A stretch of 64,000 bases of DNA. Origin: Acanthacorydalis orientalis. Taxonomy: Eukaryota > Arthropoda > Insecta > Megaloptera > Corydalidae. Each line of letters opens with the position of its first letter. The stretch's first letter is position 1. Of this stretch, positions 34,248 to 46,180 are shown in pieces. The stretch is taken from positions 9,581,510 through 9,645,509 of the forward strand of contig CM068315.1 in assembly GCA_034766995.1 (NCBI GenBank), given 5' to 3'. Both the position numbers and the translations under genes were made by a program. The notes beneath the pieces are model-generated. The model made no database searches. It was not told the origin of the DNA and worked only from the letters and a program-made list of their open reading frames with translations.

Positions 34248-36477
34248 TTTATTGTGTCTCAATACTCTTAATTGTTATTACTTCCTATAAAGCTTTAAAG
34301 TAATAATAAAACATGAATGTTAATATTAAATTAATATTGGAATATTATAGTTAAACCTCAAGGAAATTTAAAATTAATTAATTTAAAAGTGTAATTATAT
34401 ATTAGTTGATTTTTAAAACATTTTAAAAAATAAATTTATCTCAACTATTCCTTTTTCTATTTTAATCTTACCTTTTTTTTATAAATAATAAAAGTAAATT
34501 TGTTCAGTAATAACGTTATGATATTCTAAGTTATATAATATTCAGAACAAACATTATCATTACAACTGATCAAAGGTCGTGACCTTTTCCAAATTAAATT
34601 ACATATTAATACTGGAGTAAAATTTACTGATGCATTCGAAAACTACGTAAGTTATTGAAGTTATAGAAAGTTTTGTGAATTTGTGATTATTTCTCTTGTT
34701 TCTCATCACACTAATCTATAAGTAATTAGTTTAATAGTTTAATCTTATCGAAATGCTTCATAAATAAAATTATTTACTTTATAAATTTACAAACAATTCA
34801 ATGGAAACTGTTCTGTTAAAATCATTTTTATAGGATGGAGCATAAGGTTTCATCACATTGCTTTTCTTTATAGCATTTTAATTTAGGAAAAAATATTACT
34901 TTCTAACTAAATATTATACAATTTTATGAAATTTTATACAATTAATTATGAAAAATCGTATCGTTAAACGACTACTATTATTACCTTGTAAAAGATTGAG
35001 CCTCTGCAAGGAATTTTCTCTGTCTTTAAGAATTGCTTATGATGTTTTAAAACTTCATCTTATATACTTTTCTCGATTTCATGTAAGTTCTGTGACTCGT
35101 TTACATTAAACCATTGATTTTGGTAGTCCTACAGAAATGAGTGAGTGTAGAAAACTTTTCCGAAGATGGAGTTAGTAAAGCCGTAAATGTTAATATCGAA
35201 AGTTACCGAAGAATGATTAGCATTTTTTTATTGTTAATTGTTACAATTTAATGAAGTATGTAGGTCTAGCGATTGAATTTACAGCACATACAGCCAAATA
35301 AACTATTGGACTATTTAAAGATATATTTTTAAATAGTTAAGTATTTATTTGAAATGTTGGATGTAACGTATAAATTAGCAGCTTTGTTGTGGATTGATCT
35401 AAAAGAAAATATATATGTAAACATGATGTGTACATTATATGAACTTAATTATTATATTCAAATTAACTGATAAAATTTCTTAAATTGTCGAAAAAAGGGT
35501 CACGTAATGGACCATAATTGGTTATTTTGATAATGGAAGTCGTTTACACAATATCATTTTCACGACTAGGGATATTATTAATAAAAGATTGTTTATTTGT
35601 AAAAAAGCACCCAGCGCTCACGTATATGGTATTATTTTTCATTTACAAACGGTATATCTCAACTAATATTTACAATAGAGAAACTTGAATTTCAACTCAA
35701 AGTTTGTGTATTATTTTAAATTAAAAAATTGCGTCCTTATTGTAAAACACTGTATATATAATTAAATTTGAAAATTTTTAATCTTTTGAATTTAAATGTA
35801 CACTAATTAATTTAATAAAATTAAGGAGGAACTGTAATGCATTATATAAACTTTTCAATGAATCTTATAATAAATTAATGTAGTTAATAAACTTTAAACA
35901 GTAAACAATTTTTTAAAATAATAGTACAATTTTGTGAACTGAAAAAAAATTAGAAAACTGAAATTGTCTTTCAATCGATTTGTTTAACTAATTGATAACG
36001 TTTTAATATGTTTATTTCTAGAAAAAAGATATAAAATTATAAAAGAAAACACTGAAATTGAATAAGATATTGTCAATAAAAAATTAACACTTTCCTGTTA
36101 ATTTTCTATGCACGATCAGTATGAAAATGTATTACAAAATAAACCCAGTTAATATACTGGGTCTCATTTTGCAAGAATAACGACTGATCTTCTACGGAAA
36201 TTTCTCCGAGAGGTTCTCTGAAACACTTCATTCAGCTCTGATGTTTCCTTCTATAACTATCGTGATTGAAGGGTAGTCTCTTCACATTAGACAAAGATAT
36301 AAAGTTAGATGAGAAAGATGTTCTACAAGAATGTAATGCAACTGTCTGATAGTAGTTTGTTACATTACTTCACATAATTGAACACTATGAATTTATAGTA
36401 AAATGAATAATTAATATCAGTCGTTTCCTTTTTATTTAAATCTGCATTGTATTATTTTGCATTAAAAATAGATTACA
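34248..36477. other. AT-rich stretch without a recognisable gene
   Basis: Unique sequence. A small perfect inverted repeat, ACCCAGT and ACTGGGT with a 6-base loop, lies at 36143-36162 inside a slightly GC-richer patch (36110-36300). Nothing else is seen. Confidence 0.5.
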
Positions 36478-36480
36478 TTA

Positions 36481-36547
36481 TATATACATACATGTATATA
36501 CATACATGTATATACATACATGTATATACATACATTATATATATACG

Positions 36548-36592
<45 letters not shown>
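36481..36592. repeat. 14-bp minisatellite plus (TA)n
   Basis: Four units of TATATACATACATG (36481-36534), each containing the palindrome TACATGTA across the unit junction, are followed by a short ACGTACATG link and a TA tract. Confidence 0.85.
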
Positions 36593-36594
<2 letters not shown>

Positions 36595-37409
36595 ATAAAG
36601 AGACAAATAAAGAGAGAGACAATATGTTTTTCTTATAAAAACTATAACATATAATAAATTAATATAATAATAACAAAATATTAAAATATTCAATCCTGTT
36701 GAACGATTTTATGAATGTATGATTTAGATTTAAGTTATAATACATAGATTATAAATTTAGTTTTATATAAATGAAAAAAGCGTTATCTTATTTTTAGATT
36801 TAACAATAATCCGATAAAGTTTTAATAAATATATGTATATATATATATAATTACATACACATTCACATACATTATGATGTAGTGCAAAATGTATGAAATA
36901 ATTGTCATTTTAACATAAAATAATACATTTTACAAAACAAAATTCACAATACAAAATAATAAATATATTTTTTGTTCCATTCATTGTACATCTATTAACG
37001 TAATATTTCTTTTACTTTTTTATTATTGGTAAAAATCAATTTACACAAAAATGTTAAAAATACATCAAATATATTGATATGAATTCATTGTGTTAGTGGA
37101 ATAAAGATGAGAAAAGTAGATTACACATTGAGTAAAACTATGCTAAAAAAGTGAAAATAAAAATATAGAAAAAAATTATAATCATTATACCAAATAAGAT
37201 ATAGGACACATTCTATGAAAATAGTAATTCAACTGGAAACAATTATATAGACTGCATAAAAAATGTTTAAGATTAAAAGAGTCTATTGACATTCTATATG
37301 AAGAATGAAAAGAAAATTAAAATACATGTTACAAGAACATTTCATGATTGAAAAATATCTAAATATAGAACAATATATCTGTACGTACATCCAAGTACAT
37401 ATAAACAAA

Positions 37410-37411
<2 letters not shown>
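36593..37411. other. AT-rich stretch without a recognisable gene
   Basis: A short TA run lies at 36832-36849. Nothing else seen. Confidence 0.5.
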
Positions 37412-37453
<42 letters not shown>

Positions 37454-37492
37454 GTCTGTATATGTATATATATATATATATATATATTTATT

Positions 37493-37524
<32 letters not shown>

Positions 37525-37530
37525 AATTTG

Positions 37531-37602
<72 letters not shown>

Positions 37603-37620
37603 TATATAAATATATATATA

Positions 37621-37665
<45 letters not shown>
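37412..37665. repeat. Large interrupted (TA)n array, 254 bp
   Basis: The longest TA array in the window. Blocks are separated by TGTATG, TTTATTTATA, AAATTTGTATAAATA, ACATA and AAATA interruptions, some repeated, which suggests duplication of block-plus-interruption units. Confidence 0.95.
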
Positions 37666-37668
<3 letters not shown>

Positions 37669-37822
37669 TGCTAATATCGTTTATAGTTTTCTATGATTTC
37701 TTTTATTGACACTTTTATAATCTTAATAGTTGGCAGCCTCTATTCAATGATAAAAATGAAAATGAAATAAATGAGAGAGTTTATGCCATAATATTATTAA
37801 TTATGAATTTTTAATAATATTT

Positions 37823-37858
37823 TTATATATATATATATATATATATGTATATGTATAT
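37823..37858. repeat. (TA)n microsatellite
   Basis: Short TA tract ending in TGTATATGTATA. Confidence 0.9.
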
Positions 37859-38146
37859 CTCTGTTGAATTTATGAAATAAAATATTTTTATCATTTATAT
37901 TGCTATATATTTTATTTATAAATTTAGTTAAAACTGAACAACGTTGAAGTTATATATATGATTTTTTTTTATATCAGGCATAAATAGTTAAGTAATATGT
38001 CATTATTGATTCAAATACGAACTTGAGTATTTTTTTATATTTTATTTGACTTGAATGATTCTGAAAAATTATAAAAATACGAGTACAGTAAAATGATTCA
38101 TATAATTTGTCATTAATGGTTGTTTAAGATGAATTAAAATCTATTA

Positions 38147-38152
<6 letters not shown>

Positions 38153-38210
<58 letters not shown>
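38153..38210. repeat. (TA)n(TG)n compound microsatellite
   Basis: TA tract to 38192, then about nine TG units. Confidence 0.95.
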
Positions 38211-38265
38211 ACCCACTCAAGGGGGCTCTGCCTCTCGTACGTTCCGCTTCACCCCTCGTAACCGA
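38211..38265. repeat. Family X end fragment, inverted
   Basis: On the minus strand GAGAGGCAGAGCCCCC matches the GGGAGCAGAGCCCCC motif at the right end of family X copy 1 near 4461. The match is short. Confidence 0.35.
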
Positions 38266-38518
38266 CGTTTTTGTAATTATTGGTCTACGTGATAATTATG
38301 ACTGACAATAATTAACACTTTTTTAAACTTAATAATTAATTACATAGGAATCAGGTGCTAATGTTTACTCTTTTATCCAATAAAAATTAAAATCATGTAA
38401 TCTGAGATGCAAGTATTTTAACTTGAACATTTCAGTTGCAAGCAGATCAGCTTTAAGCAGTTCAGTTAAAGCATAACTCATCAAAATATAAGTCACGGGA
38501 ACGGCATCATCACTGGAT

Positions 38519-38565
<47 letters not shown>

Positions 38566-39010
38566 GTATATATGTGTGTATGTATGTATGTGTGTATGTA
38601 TGAGGAGTATATAAGAAAAATAAAAATTAAAATTTTTTGGAGTTTGTGTATACATTTTATATATTTTTTAATACGTTTTATTATATACCTACCTGTAGAA
38701 TATTTCCGATATTTTCTTCTCAAAAGGCTTTAAAGAAAATTTAAATTTGAGATTTTTCTGTCCGAAAATACCAATGCTTACAATAACCCTATATAAAATA
38801 CAGTTTCCTTATTCTTTTGCTTTAATATTGGAAAGATATTTAATTGGATTTTGTAATTTTAACAGAAATAATTACTAATTATTATTACTTTATTATAAAT
38901 ACATAATAAATAGATTTATTTACAAGCATACATTATTCACGAATCAAAATCAAATTTTTCGCTTGTAATTTTGTATAAAATATTCATTCATATTTTTCAT
39001 ATTTCATTGC
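38266..39010. other. AT-rich stretch without a recognisable gene
   Basis: Unique sequence around the microsatellite at 38521-38601. Nothing else seen. Confidence 0.45.
38521..38601. repeat. (TA)n(TATG)n compound microsatellite
   Basis: TA to 38552, then TATG and TGTG units. Confidence 0.95.
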
Positions 39011-39014
39011 ATAT

Positions 39015-39080
<66 letters not shown>
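39011..39080. repeat. (TA)n microsatellite
   Basis: TA tract with two early ACATA interruptions. Confidence 0.95.
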
Positions 39081-39082
<2 letters not shown>

Positions 39083-39179
39083 CATCGTGTTTATGTGCAT
39101 TTACATTTATATAGGTATGTTTATGTGAAACTAAATAAATTATATTTTGATTTGACTAAATATTATCTGTTAATCTCAC

Positions 39180-39790
39180 AAACGCAGAATCACTTTCATT
39201 AGTATTTAGATGGCACGTACACGCATAGAAGACAAAGCATATTGATACGCATGGCGAATCTGCTTAGCGTTGTACGAAACTGAAATAATTATTATTCCAT
39301 AGTCAGTGGATGTTGGTATGGGAGAATAGGAAGCTTGCGAAAGTAGGGATAGGCATAGTATTATGGGGATACAGACGTGATGGGGTGAACTAGGCGCAAC
39401 TAGAAACCACCACTCGAAGCACACACATACACATACCGTTTGAATACGGCACGAAGTTGCGGCCTGATCACGGGGGGATAACAATTCAAAGTTTCGACTT
39501 GCAACCTGTCATAAACTTCGTAAATTTACACATCATGTGCACGAAACGCCGGTTCGAAAAGTTATGCGTGTGTATGCGAGTGTCGCTATGACGAATGGAA
39601 CTTCACTTGTGGGATATTGGCAAGGCGCAGGGCGAAGACAACATGACGACGTTATGTACAATTTACGAAGATTGAGACCATATGTCTTGATCGTTCCTTG
39701 TATGAGAATATTCATAATTGTTTACTATGCTTTTCGTTAACCTAACTTTGGAATCGTTTCGATAGCAATACAAGTAACCACATACACTAT
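39180..39790. other. GC-richer island, candidate regulatory sequence
   Basis: The last CG-containing unique block before the satellites, with words such as GATCACGGGGGGATAAC and ACGAAACGCCGG. Frames on both strands (60-92 codons) lack domains and splice context. Confidence 0.3.
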
Positions 39791-40082
39791 TCACGTTCCA
39801 CATTCTCTCTTCAAACAGATACACTATTAAATTCGTAATTTTGAGTAAATTATCATTGATTTTTTAAATATTATACTTATATTCAAAGTAAATCATATCT
39901 TTAATTATATTGAAATATGGTAACTTTAATTTATTACTTGTTTATTATTGTGAGATGCAATTATATATTGTTTTAATTCACGTTTATAGAAAATAGTAGA
40001 AAATAAATACATTTGACAGAAAATAGTTTTTAAATGGATAATAAGATATTACTTTAATAAAATACATAAAAACTATTTAATT

Positions 40083-40084
<2 letters not shown>

Positions 40085-40140
<56 letters not shown>

Positions 40141-40156
40141 ATGTGTGTGTGTATGT
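40085..40156. repeat. (TA)n(TG)n compound microsatellite
   Basis: TA to 40132, then TG/TATG units. It is the last TA tract in the window and abuts the satellite block directly. Confidence 0.95.
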
Positions 40157-41205
40157 GAAATTGTCTAAAAATCATATGCTATGATAGACAATTTTTGTAA
40201 GAGGCCGATAAATATTTGTGTTGACGACAATTTTTAGATATTATCTAAAAATAACAGATGATGATAGACACAAAAATGACAGACGAAAAGTCACCCTTGT
40301 TTGACGATAATTATAAACATTGTCTAAAATCCCAAGCGATGATAGACATTTTGGTAAGAATCCCAAAAATCACTTGTGTTTGACGACGATTTTCAGACAT
40401 TGTCTAAAAATCACAGGCTATGATAGACATATAACTTGACGAGGCCAGAAAATCGCCTGTTTCTCAGGAAGACTTTTGGACATTGTCAAAAATTATAGGC
40501 GACGACAAGCATATATATTGATGAGGCCAAAAATAACTTATTTTTGAAAACGATTTTTAGACATTGTTTAAAATCACCAGTGATAATAGACACATATTTT
40601 GACGAGGCCGAAAAATCATTTGTATTTGAAGACGGTTTATAGCCGTTGTATAAAAACCAGGAAATATTAGACAATTTTTGGAAGAAACTGAAAAATCACG
40701 TGTGTTTAACGACGACTTTAAGACATTGTCTAAAAATCACAAGCGATGATACACATAAATTTTGACGAGACTGAAAATGACTATTCGGTCTCGTCAAAAT
40801 ATCTGTTTATCATCAGCTGTGACTTTGACAATGTATAAAAATCGTCGTCAAGCACATGTCATTTTTGGCCTCGTCAAAATATATATCTATGATCGCTTGT
40901 GATTTTACATAATGTCTCAGAAATTGTCATCAAACACGAGTGATTTTTTGGCCACATTCAAAAATTATCTATCATTACCTGTAATTTTTAGACAATGACT
41001 AAAAATCATCATTAAAGACAAGTGATTCTTCGGCCTCGTTAAAATCTCTCGTCGTTTATGGTTTTAAGATAATGTCTAAAAATCGTTGTCCAGCACTTTT
41101 GGTTTTCTTCCAAAAATTGTCTGTCGTCTTCTATGATATTTAGACCATGTCTAAAAATCTTCGTCGAACAGTAGTGATTTTTCGACCTCTTTCAAAAATT
41201 GTACA
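40157..41205. repeat. Degenerate 82-bp repeat arranged as a large inverted repeat
   Basis: From 40157 to about 40783 a core reading AGACATTGTCTAAAAATC recurs near 40395, 40478, 40559, 40641 and 40721, a spacing of 80-83 bp. From about 40790 the same units run in the opposite orientation (GACAATGTCTAAAAATCGTC type near 40834, 40914, 40993, 41071 and 41142). The centre is the near-palindrome ATTTTGACGAGACTGA and TTCGGTCTCGTCAAAAT around 40768-40808. Units are heavily diverged. Half of each unit aligns with the 41-bp repeat at the right end of the window. Confidence 0.85.
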
Positions 41206-42430
41206 TATCTATAGAGAACAAAAAAGTACGAAAACCGATTAAAAACAAGTTTTCCATGCTTAAAATATGCGTTATCCGTTATGTCGTTAAAAAAGACCGA
41301 AATCCAACTAACAAAACCAGTTTTTTTGATTGAAAATATCCGAAATGTATATAATCTGACAGTTAATTCATACTGGCCGATGCACATTTAAATGTTCTAT
41401 ATCTATATCTAAAAATTAATAGAATCGGTTCAGAAAAAATATCAAAAAATGCTGAAAAAACAAGTTTTTGTTCTTGGAAATATTCGAAATGTCCATAACC
41501 TAACAATTCTTTTATACTGGTCGATATGAATTTTACTGTTATATATCTATTTTTTAAAATCATAAAAATAGGCTTAGAACGGATATCAAAAAAGGCCGAA
41601 TAACAACTGAGAAAACAAGTTTCAGTAAATGGAAATAAACGAAATATCGATAATCTGGTAACTAATTCATACTGTTCGATGGGTACATTTATGTTCTATA
41701 TCAGGTCATAATAAACATTAAAATCGGTCCACAATCAATATCAAAAAAAGTCCAAAAACAGAGAAAAATAGTTATTGCTTAAATATTTTTTTTTAAAAAT
41801 GCAAATTGTTTAAAATCTGGAAATTAACTTATACTGCATAGACGCGTACTGTCAATTTCGATATCAACGCTTAGACAAAATTAATGTCAATTACCAAGAG
41901 ACACGGAAAAAGGCCAAAAAAACGATGAAAAAACGAATATTCAACTTGTAATGAATCTAGCAAATAAATAATACTGGTCGATGAGTACCTTCATGATCTA
42001 CATCAACTATTGAACAAAATTAACATCAGTTCGCATTGAATACTGAAAAAAATCCAAAAATTAACTGAAAAAATAATTTTTGTTGCTTAAACATCCAAAT
42101 TGTTTAAAATCTGGCTATTAATTCATACTGGTCAATGCGTATTTCAATGTTCTGTATAATTTTACTGAAAAAATTAACATTGGCACATAATGGATACAAA
42201 AATGTCAAAAAAACCGCAAACCCCCCACAAAATCATTTTCTTCCTTAAAATATCCAAATTTTACAAAATCTGGTAACTAATTCGTAGTGATTGATGTGTA
42301 TTTTAATATTCTATATCATAATTTAGAAAAAAATGACATCGGCCAATAATATATACAGATATTATCAAAAAAAAACGCAAAAAACTGGCTTTTCTCGGTT
42401 AAAATATCCAAATTGTATAAAATCTGACAA
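41206..42430. repeat. Diverged satellite units of about 155 bp, old array edge
   Basis: The anchor ATACTGG or its variants recurs at about 41371, 41515, 41670, 41832, 41972, 42126 and 42285, spacings 140-162 bp and mostly near 155. One stretch, TTGATGTGTATTTTAATATTCTATATC near 42290, aligns base for base with the TTAGATGCGTCTTAAAATTATCTATCTC part of the 155-bp monomer. The region therefore appears to be decayed monomers of the same family, merging into the homogeneous array at about 42431. Confidence 0.7.
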
Positions 42431-44629
42431 CTAATTTTGCCCGAAAAACCTATTTTTCAACCAGTTTTTCGGCCATAAGTAGTCGAAGTTAAGTGCCAAA
42501 TGGCTCATGTCGCATACCGTTAGATGCGTCTCAAAATTATCTATCTCGTGGTGTGCAATTCGATTCGATTATCTTCCAAAAAAGCCTAATTTTGCCCGAA
42601 AAACCTATTTTTCAACCAGTTTTTCGGCTATAAGTAGTCGAAATTAAGTGCGAAATGGCTCATGTCGCATATCGTTAGATGCGTCTCAAAATTATCTATC
42701 TCGTGGTGTGCAATTCGATTCGATTACCTTCCAAAAAAGCCTAATTATGCCCGAAAAACCTATTTTTCAACCAGTTTTTCGGCCATAAGTAGTCGAAATT
42801 CAGTGCGAAATGGCTCATGTCGCATATCGTTAGATGCGTCTCAAACTTATCTATCTCGTGGTGTGCAATTCGATTCGATTACCTTCCAAAAAAGCCTAAT
42901 TATGCCCGAAAAACCTATTTTTCAACCAGTTTTTCGGCCATAAGTAGTCGAAGTTAAGTGCGAAATGGCTCGTGTCGCATATCGTTAGATGCGTCTTAAA
43001 TTTATCTATCTCGTGGTGTGCAATTCAATTCGATTATCTTCCAAAAAAGCCTAATTTTGCCCGAAAAACCTATTTTTCAACCAGTTTTTTGGCCATAAGT
43101 AGTCGAAATTCAGTGCGAAATGGCTCATGTCGCATATCGTTAGATGCGTCTCAAAATTATCTATCTCGTGGTGTGCAATTCGATTCGATTATCTTCCAAA
43201 AAAGCCTAATTTTGCCCGAAAAACCTATTTTTCAACCAGTTTTTCGGCCATAAGTAGTCGAAATTAAGTGCGAAACGGCTCATATCGCACATCGTTAGAT
43301 GCGTTTTACAATTATCTATAGCGTGTTGTGCAATTCGATTCGATTATCTTCCAAAAAAGGTTAATTTTGCCCGAAAAACCTATTTTTCAACCAGTTTTTC
43401 GGCTATAAATAGTCGAAATTAAGTGCGAAATGGCTCATGTCGCATATCGTTAGATGCGTCTCAAAATTATCTATCTCGCGGTGTGCAATTCGATTCGATT
43501 ATCTTCCAAAAAAGCCTAATTTTGCCCGAAAAACCTATTTTTCAACCAGTTTTTCGGCCATAAGTAGTCGAAATTAAGTGCGAAACGGCTCATATCGCAC
43601 ATCGTTAGATGCGTTTTACAATTATCTATAGCGTGTTGTGCAATTCGATTCGATTATCTTCCAAAAAAGGTTAATTTTGCCCGAAAAACCTATTTTTCAA
43701 CCAGTTTTTCGGCTATAAGTAGTCGAAATTAAGTGCGAAATGGCTCATGTCGCATATCGTTAGATGCGTCTCAAAATTATCTATCTCGTGGTGTGCAATT
43801 CGATTCGATTATCTTCCAAAAAAGCCTAATTATGCCCGAAAAACCTATTTTTCAACCAGTTTTTCGGCCATAAGTAGTCGAAGTTAAGTGCGAAATGGCT
43901 CGTGTCGCATATCGTTAGATGCGTCTTAAATTTATCTATCTCGTGGTGTGCAATTCGATTCGATTATCTTCCAAAAAAGCCTAATTTTGCCCGAAAAACC
44001 TATTTTTCAACCAGTTTTTCGGCCATAAGTAGTCGAAATTAAGTGCGAAACGGCTCATATCGCACATCGTTAGATGCATTTTACAATTATCTATAGCGTG
44101 TTGTGCAATTCGATTCGATTATCTTCCAAAAAAGGTTAATTTTGCCCGAAAAACCTATTTTTCAACCAGTTTTTCGGCTATAAGTAGTCGAAGTTAAGTG
44201 CGAAATGGCTCGTGTCGCATATCGTTAGATGCGTCTTAAATTTATCTATCTCGTGGTGTGCAATTCAATTCGATTATCTTCCAAAAAAGCCTAATTTTGC
44301 CCGAAAAACCTATTTTTCAACCAGTTTTTCGGCCATAAGTAGTCGAAATTCAGTGCGAAATGGCTCATGTCGCATATCGTTAGATGCGTCTCAAAATTAT
44401 CTATCTCGTGGTGTGCAATTCGATTCGATTATCTTCCAAAAAAGCCTAATTTTGCCCGAAAAACCTATTTTTCTACCAGTTTTTCGGCCATAAGTATCGA
44501 AGTTAAGTGCGAAATGGCTCATGTCGCATATCGTTAGATGCGTCTCAAAATTATCTATCTCGTGGTGTGCAATTCGATTCGATTATCTTCCAAAAAAGCC
44601 TAATTTTGCCCGAAAAACCTATTTTTCAA

Positions 44630-46180
44630 CCAGTTTTTCGGCCATAAGTAGTCGAAATTAAGTGCGAAACGGCTCATATCGCACATCGTTAGATGCGTTT
44701 TACAATTATCTATAGCGTGTTGTGCAATTCGATTCGATTATCTTCCAAAAAAGGTTAATTTTGCCCGAAAAACCAATTTTTCAACCAGTTTTTCGGCTAT
44801 AAGTAGTCGAAATTAAGTGCGAAATGGCTCATGTCGCATATCGTTAGATGCGTCTCAAAATTATCTATCTCGTGGTGTGCAATTCGATTCGATTATCTTC
44901 CAAAAAAGCCTAATTTTGCCCGAAAACCCTATTTTTCAACCAGTTTTTCGGCCATAAGTAGTCGAAATTAAGTGCGAAACGGCTCATATCGCACATCGTT
45001 AGATGCATTTTACAATTATCTATAGCGTGTTGTGCAATTCGATTCGATTATCTTCCAAAAAAGGTTAATTTTGCCCGAAAAACCTATTTTTCAACCAGTT
45101 TTTCGGCTATAAATAGTCGAAATTAAGTGCGAAATGGCTCGTGTCGCATATCGTTAGATGCGTCTTAAAATTATCTATCGTGTGGTGTGCAATTCGATTC
45201 GATTACCTTCCAAAAAAGCCTAATTATGCCCGAAAAACCTATTTTTCAACCAGTTTTTCGGCCATAAGTAGTCGAAGTTAAGTGCGAAATGGCTCGTGTC
45301 GCATATCGTTAGATGCGTCTTAAATTTATCTATCTCGTGGTGTGCAATTCGATTCGATTATCTTCCAAAAAAGCCTAATTTTGCCCGAAAAACCTATTTT
45401 TCAACCAGTTTTTCGGCCATAAGTAGTCGAAATTAAGTGCGAAACGGCTCATATCGCACATCGTTAGATGCGTTTTACAATTATCTATAGCGTGTTGTGC
45501 AATTCGATTCGATTATCTTCCAAAAAAGGTTAATTTTGCCCGAAAAACCAATTTTTCAACCAGTTTTTCGGCTATAAGTAGTCGAAATTAAGTGCGAAAT
45601 GGCTCATGTCGCATATCGTTAGATGCGTCTCAAAATTATCTATCTCGTGGTGTGCAATTCGATTCGATTATCTTCCAAAAAAGCCTAATTTTGCCCGAAA
45701 ACCCTATTTTTCAACCAGTTTTTCGGCCATAAGTAGTCGAAATTAAGTGCGAAACGGCTCATATCGCACATCGTTAGATGCATTTTACAATTATCTATAG
45801 CGTGTTGTGCAATTCGATTCGATTATCTTCCAAAAAAGGTTAATTTTGCCCGAAAAACCTATTTTTCAACCAGTTTTTCGGCTATAAATAGTCGAAATTA
45901 AGTGCGAAATGGCTCGTGTCGCATATCGTTAGATGCGTCTTAAAATTATCTATCGTGTGGTGTGCAATTCGATTCGATTACCTTCCAAAAAAGCCTAATT
46001 ATGCCCGAAAAACCTATTTTTCAACCAGTTTTTCGGCCATAAGTAGTCGAAGTTAAGTGCGAAATGGCTCGTGTCGCATATCGTTAGATGCGTCTTAAAT
46101 TTATCTATCTCGTGGTGTGCAATTCGATTCGATTATCTTCCAAAAAAGCCTAATTTTGCCCGAAAAACCTATTTTTCAAC
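44630..46180. repeat. Five-monomer (775-bp) higher-order unit, tandem pair
   Basis: The ordered set of five monomer types occurs twice in tandem. A private variant, CGAAAAACCAATTTTTC, marks the first monomer of each unit at about 44771 and 45546, 775 bp apart. The same tandem pair recurs near 51433/52208 and 57629/58405. Confidence 0.75.
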
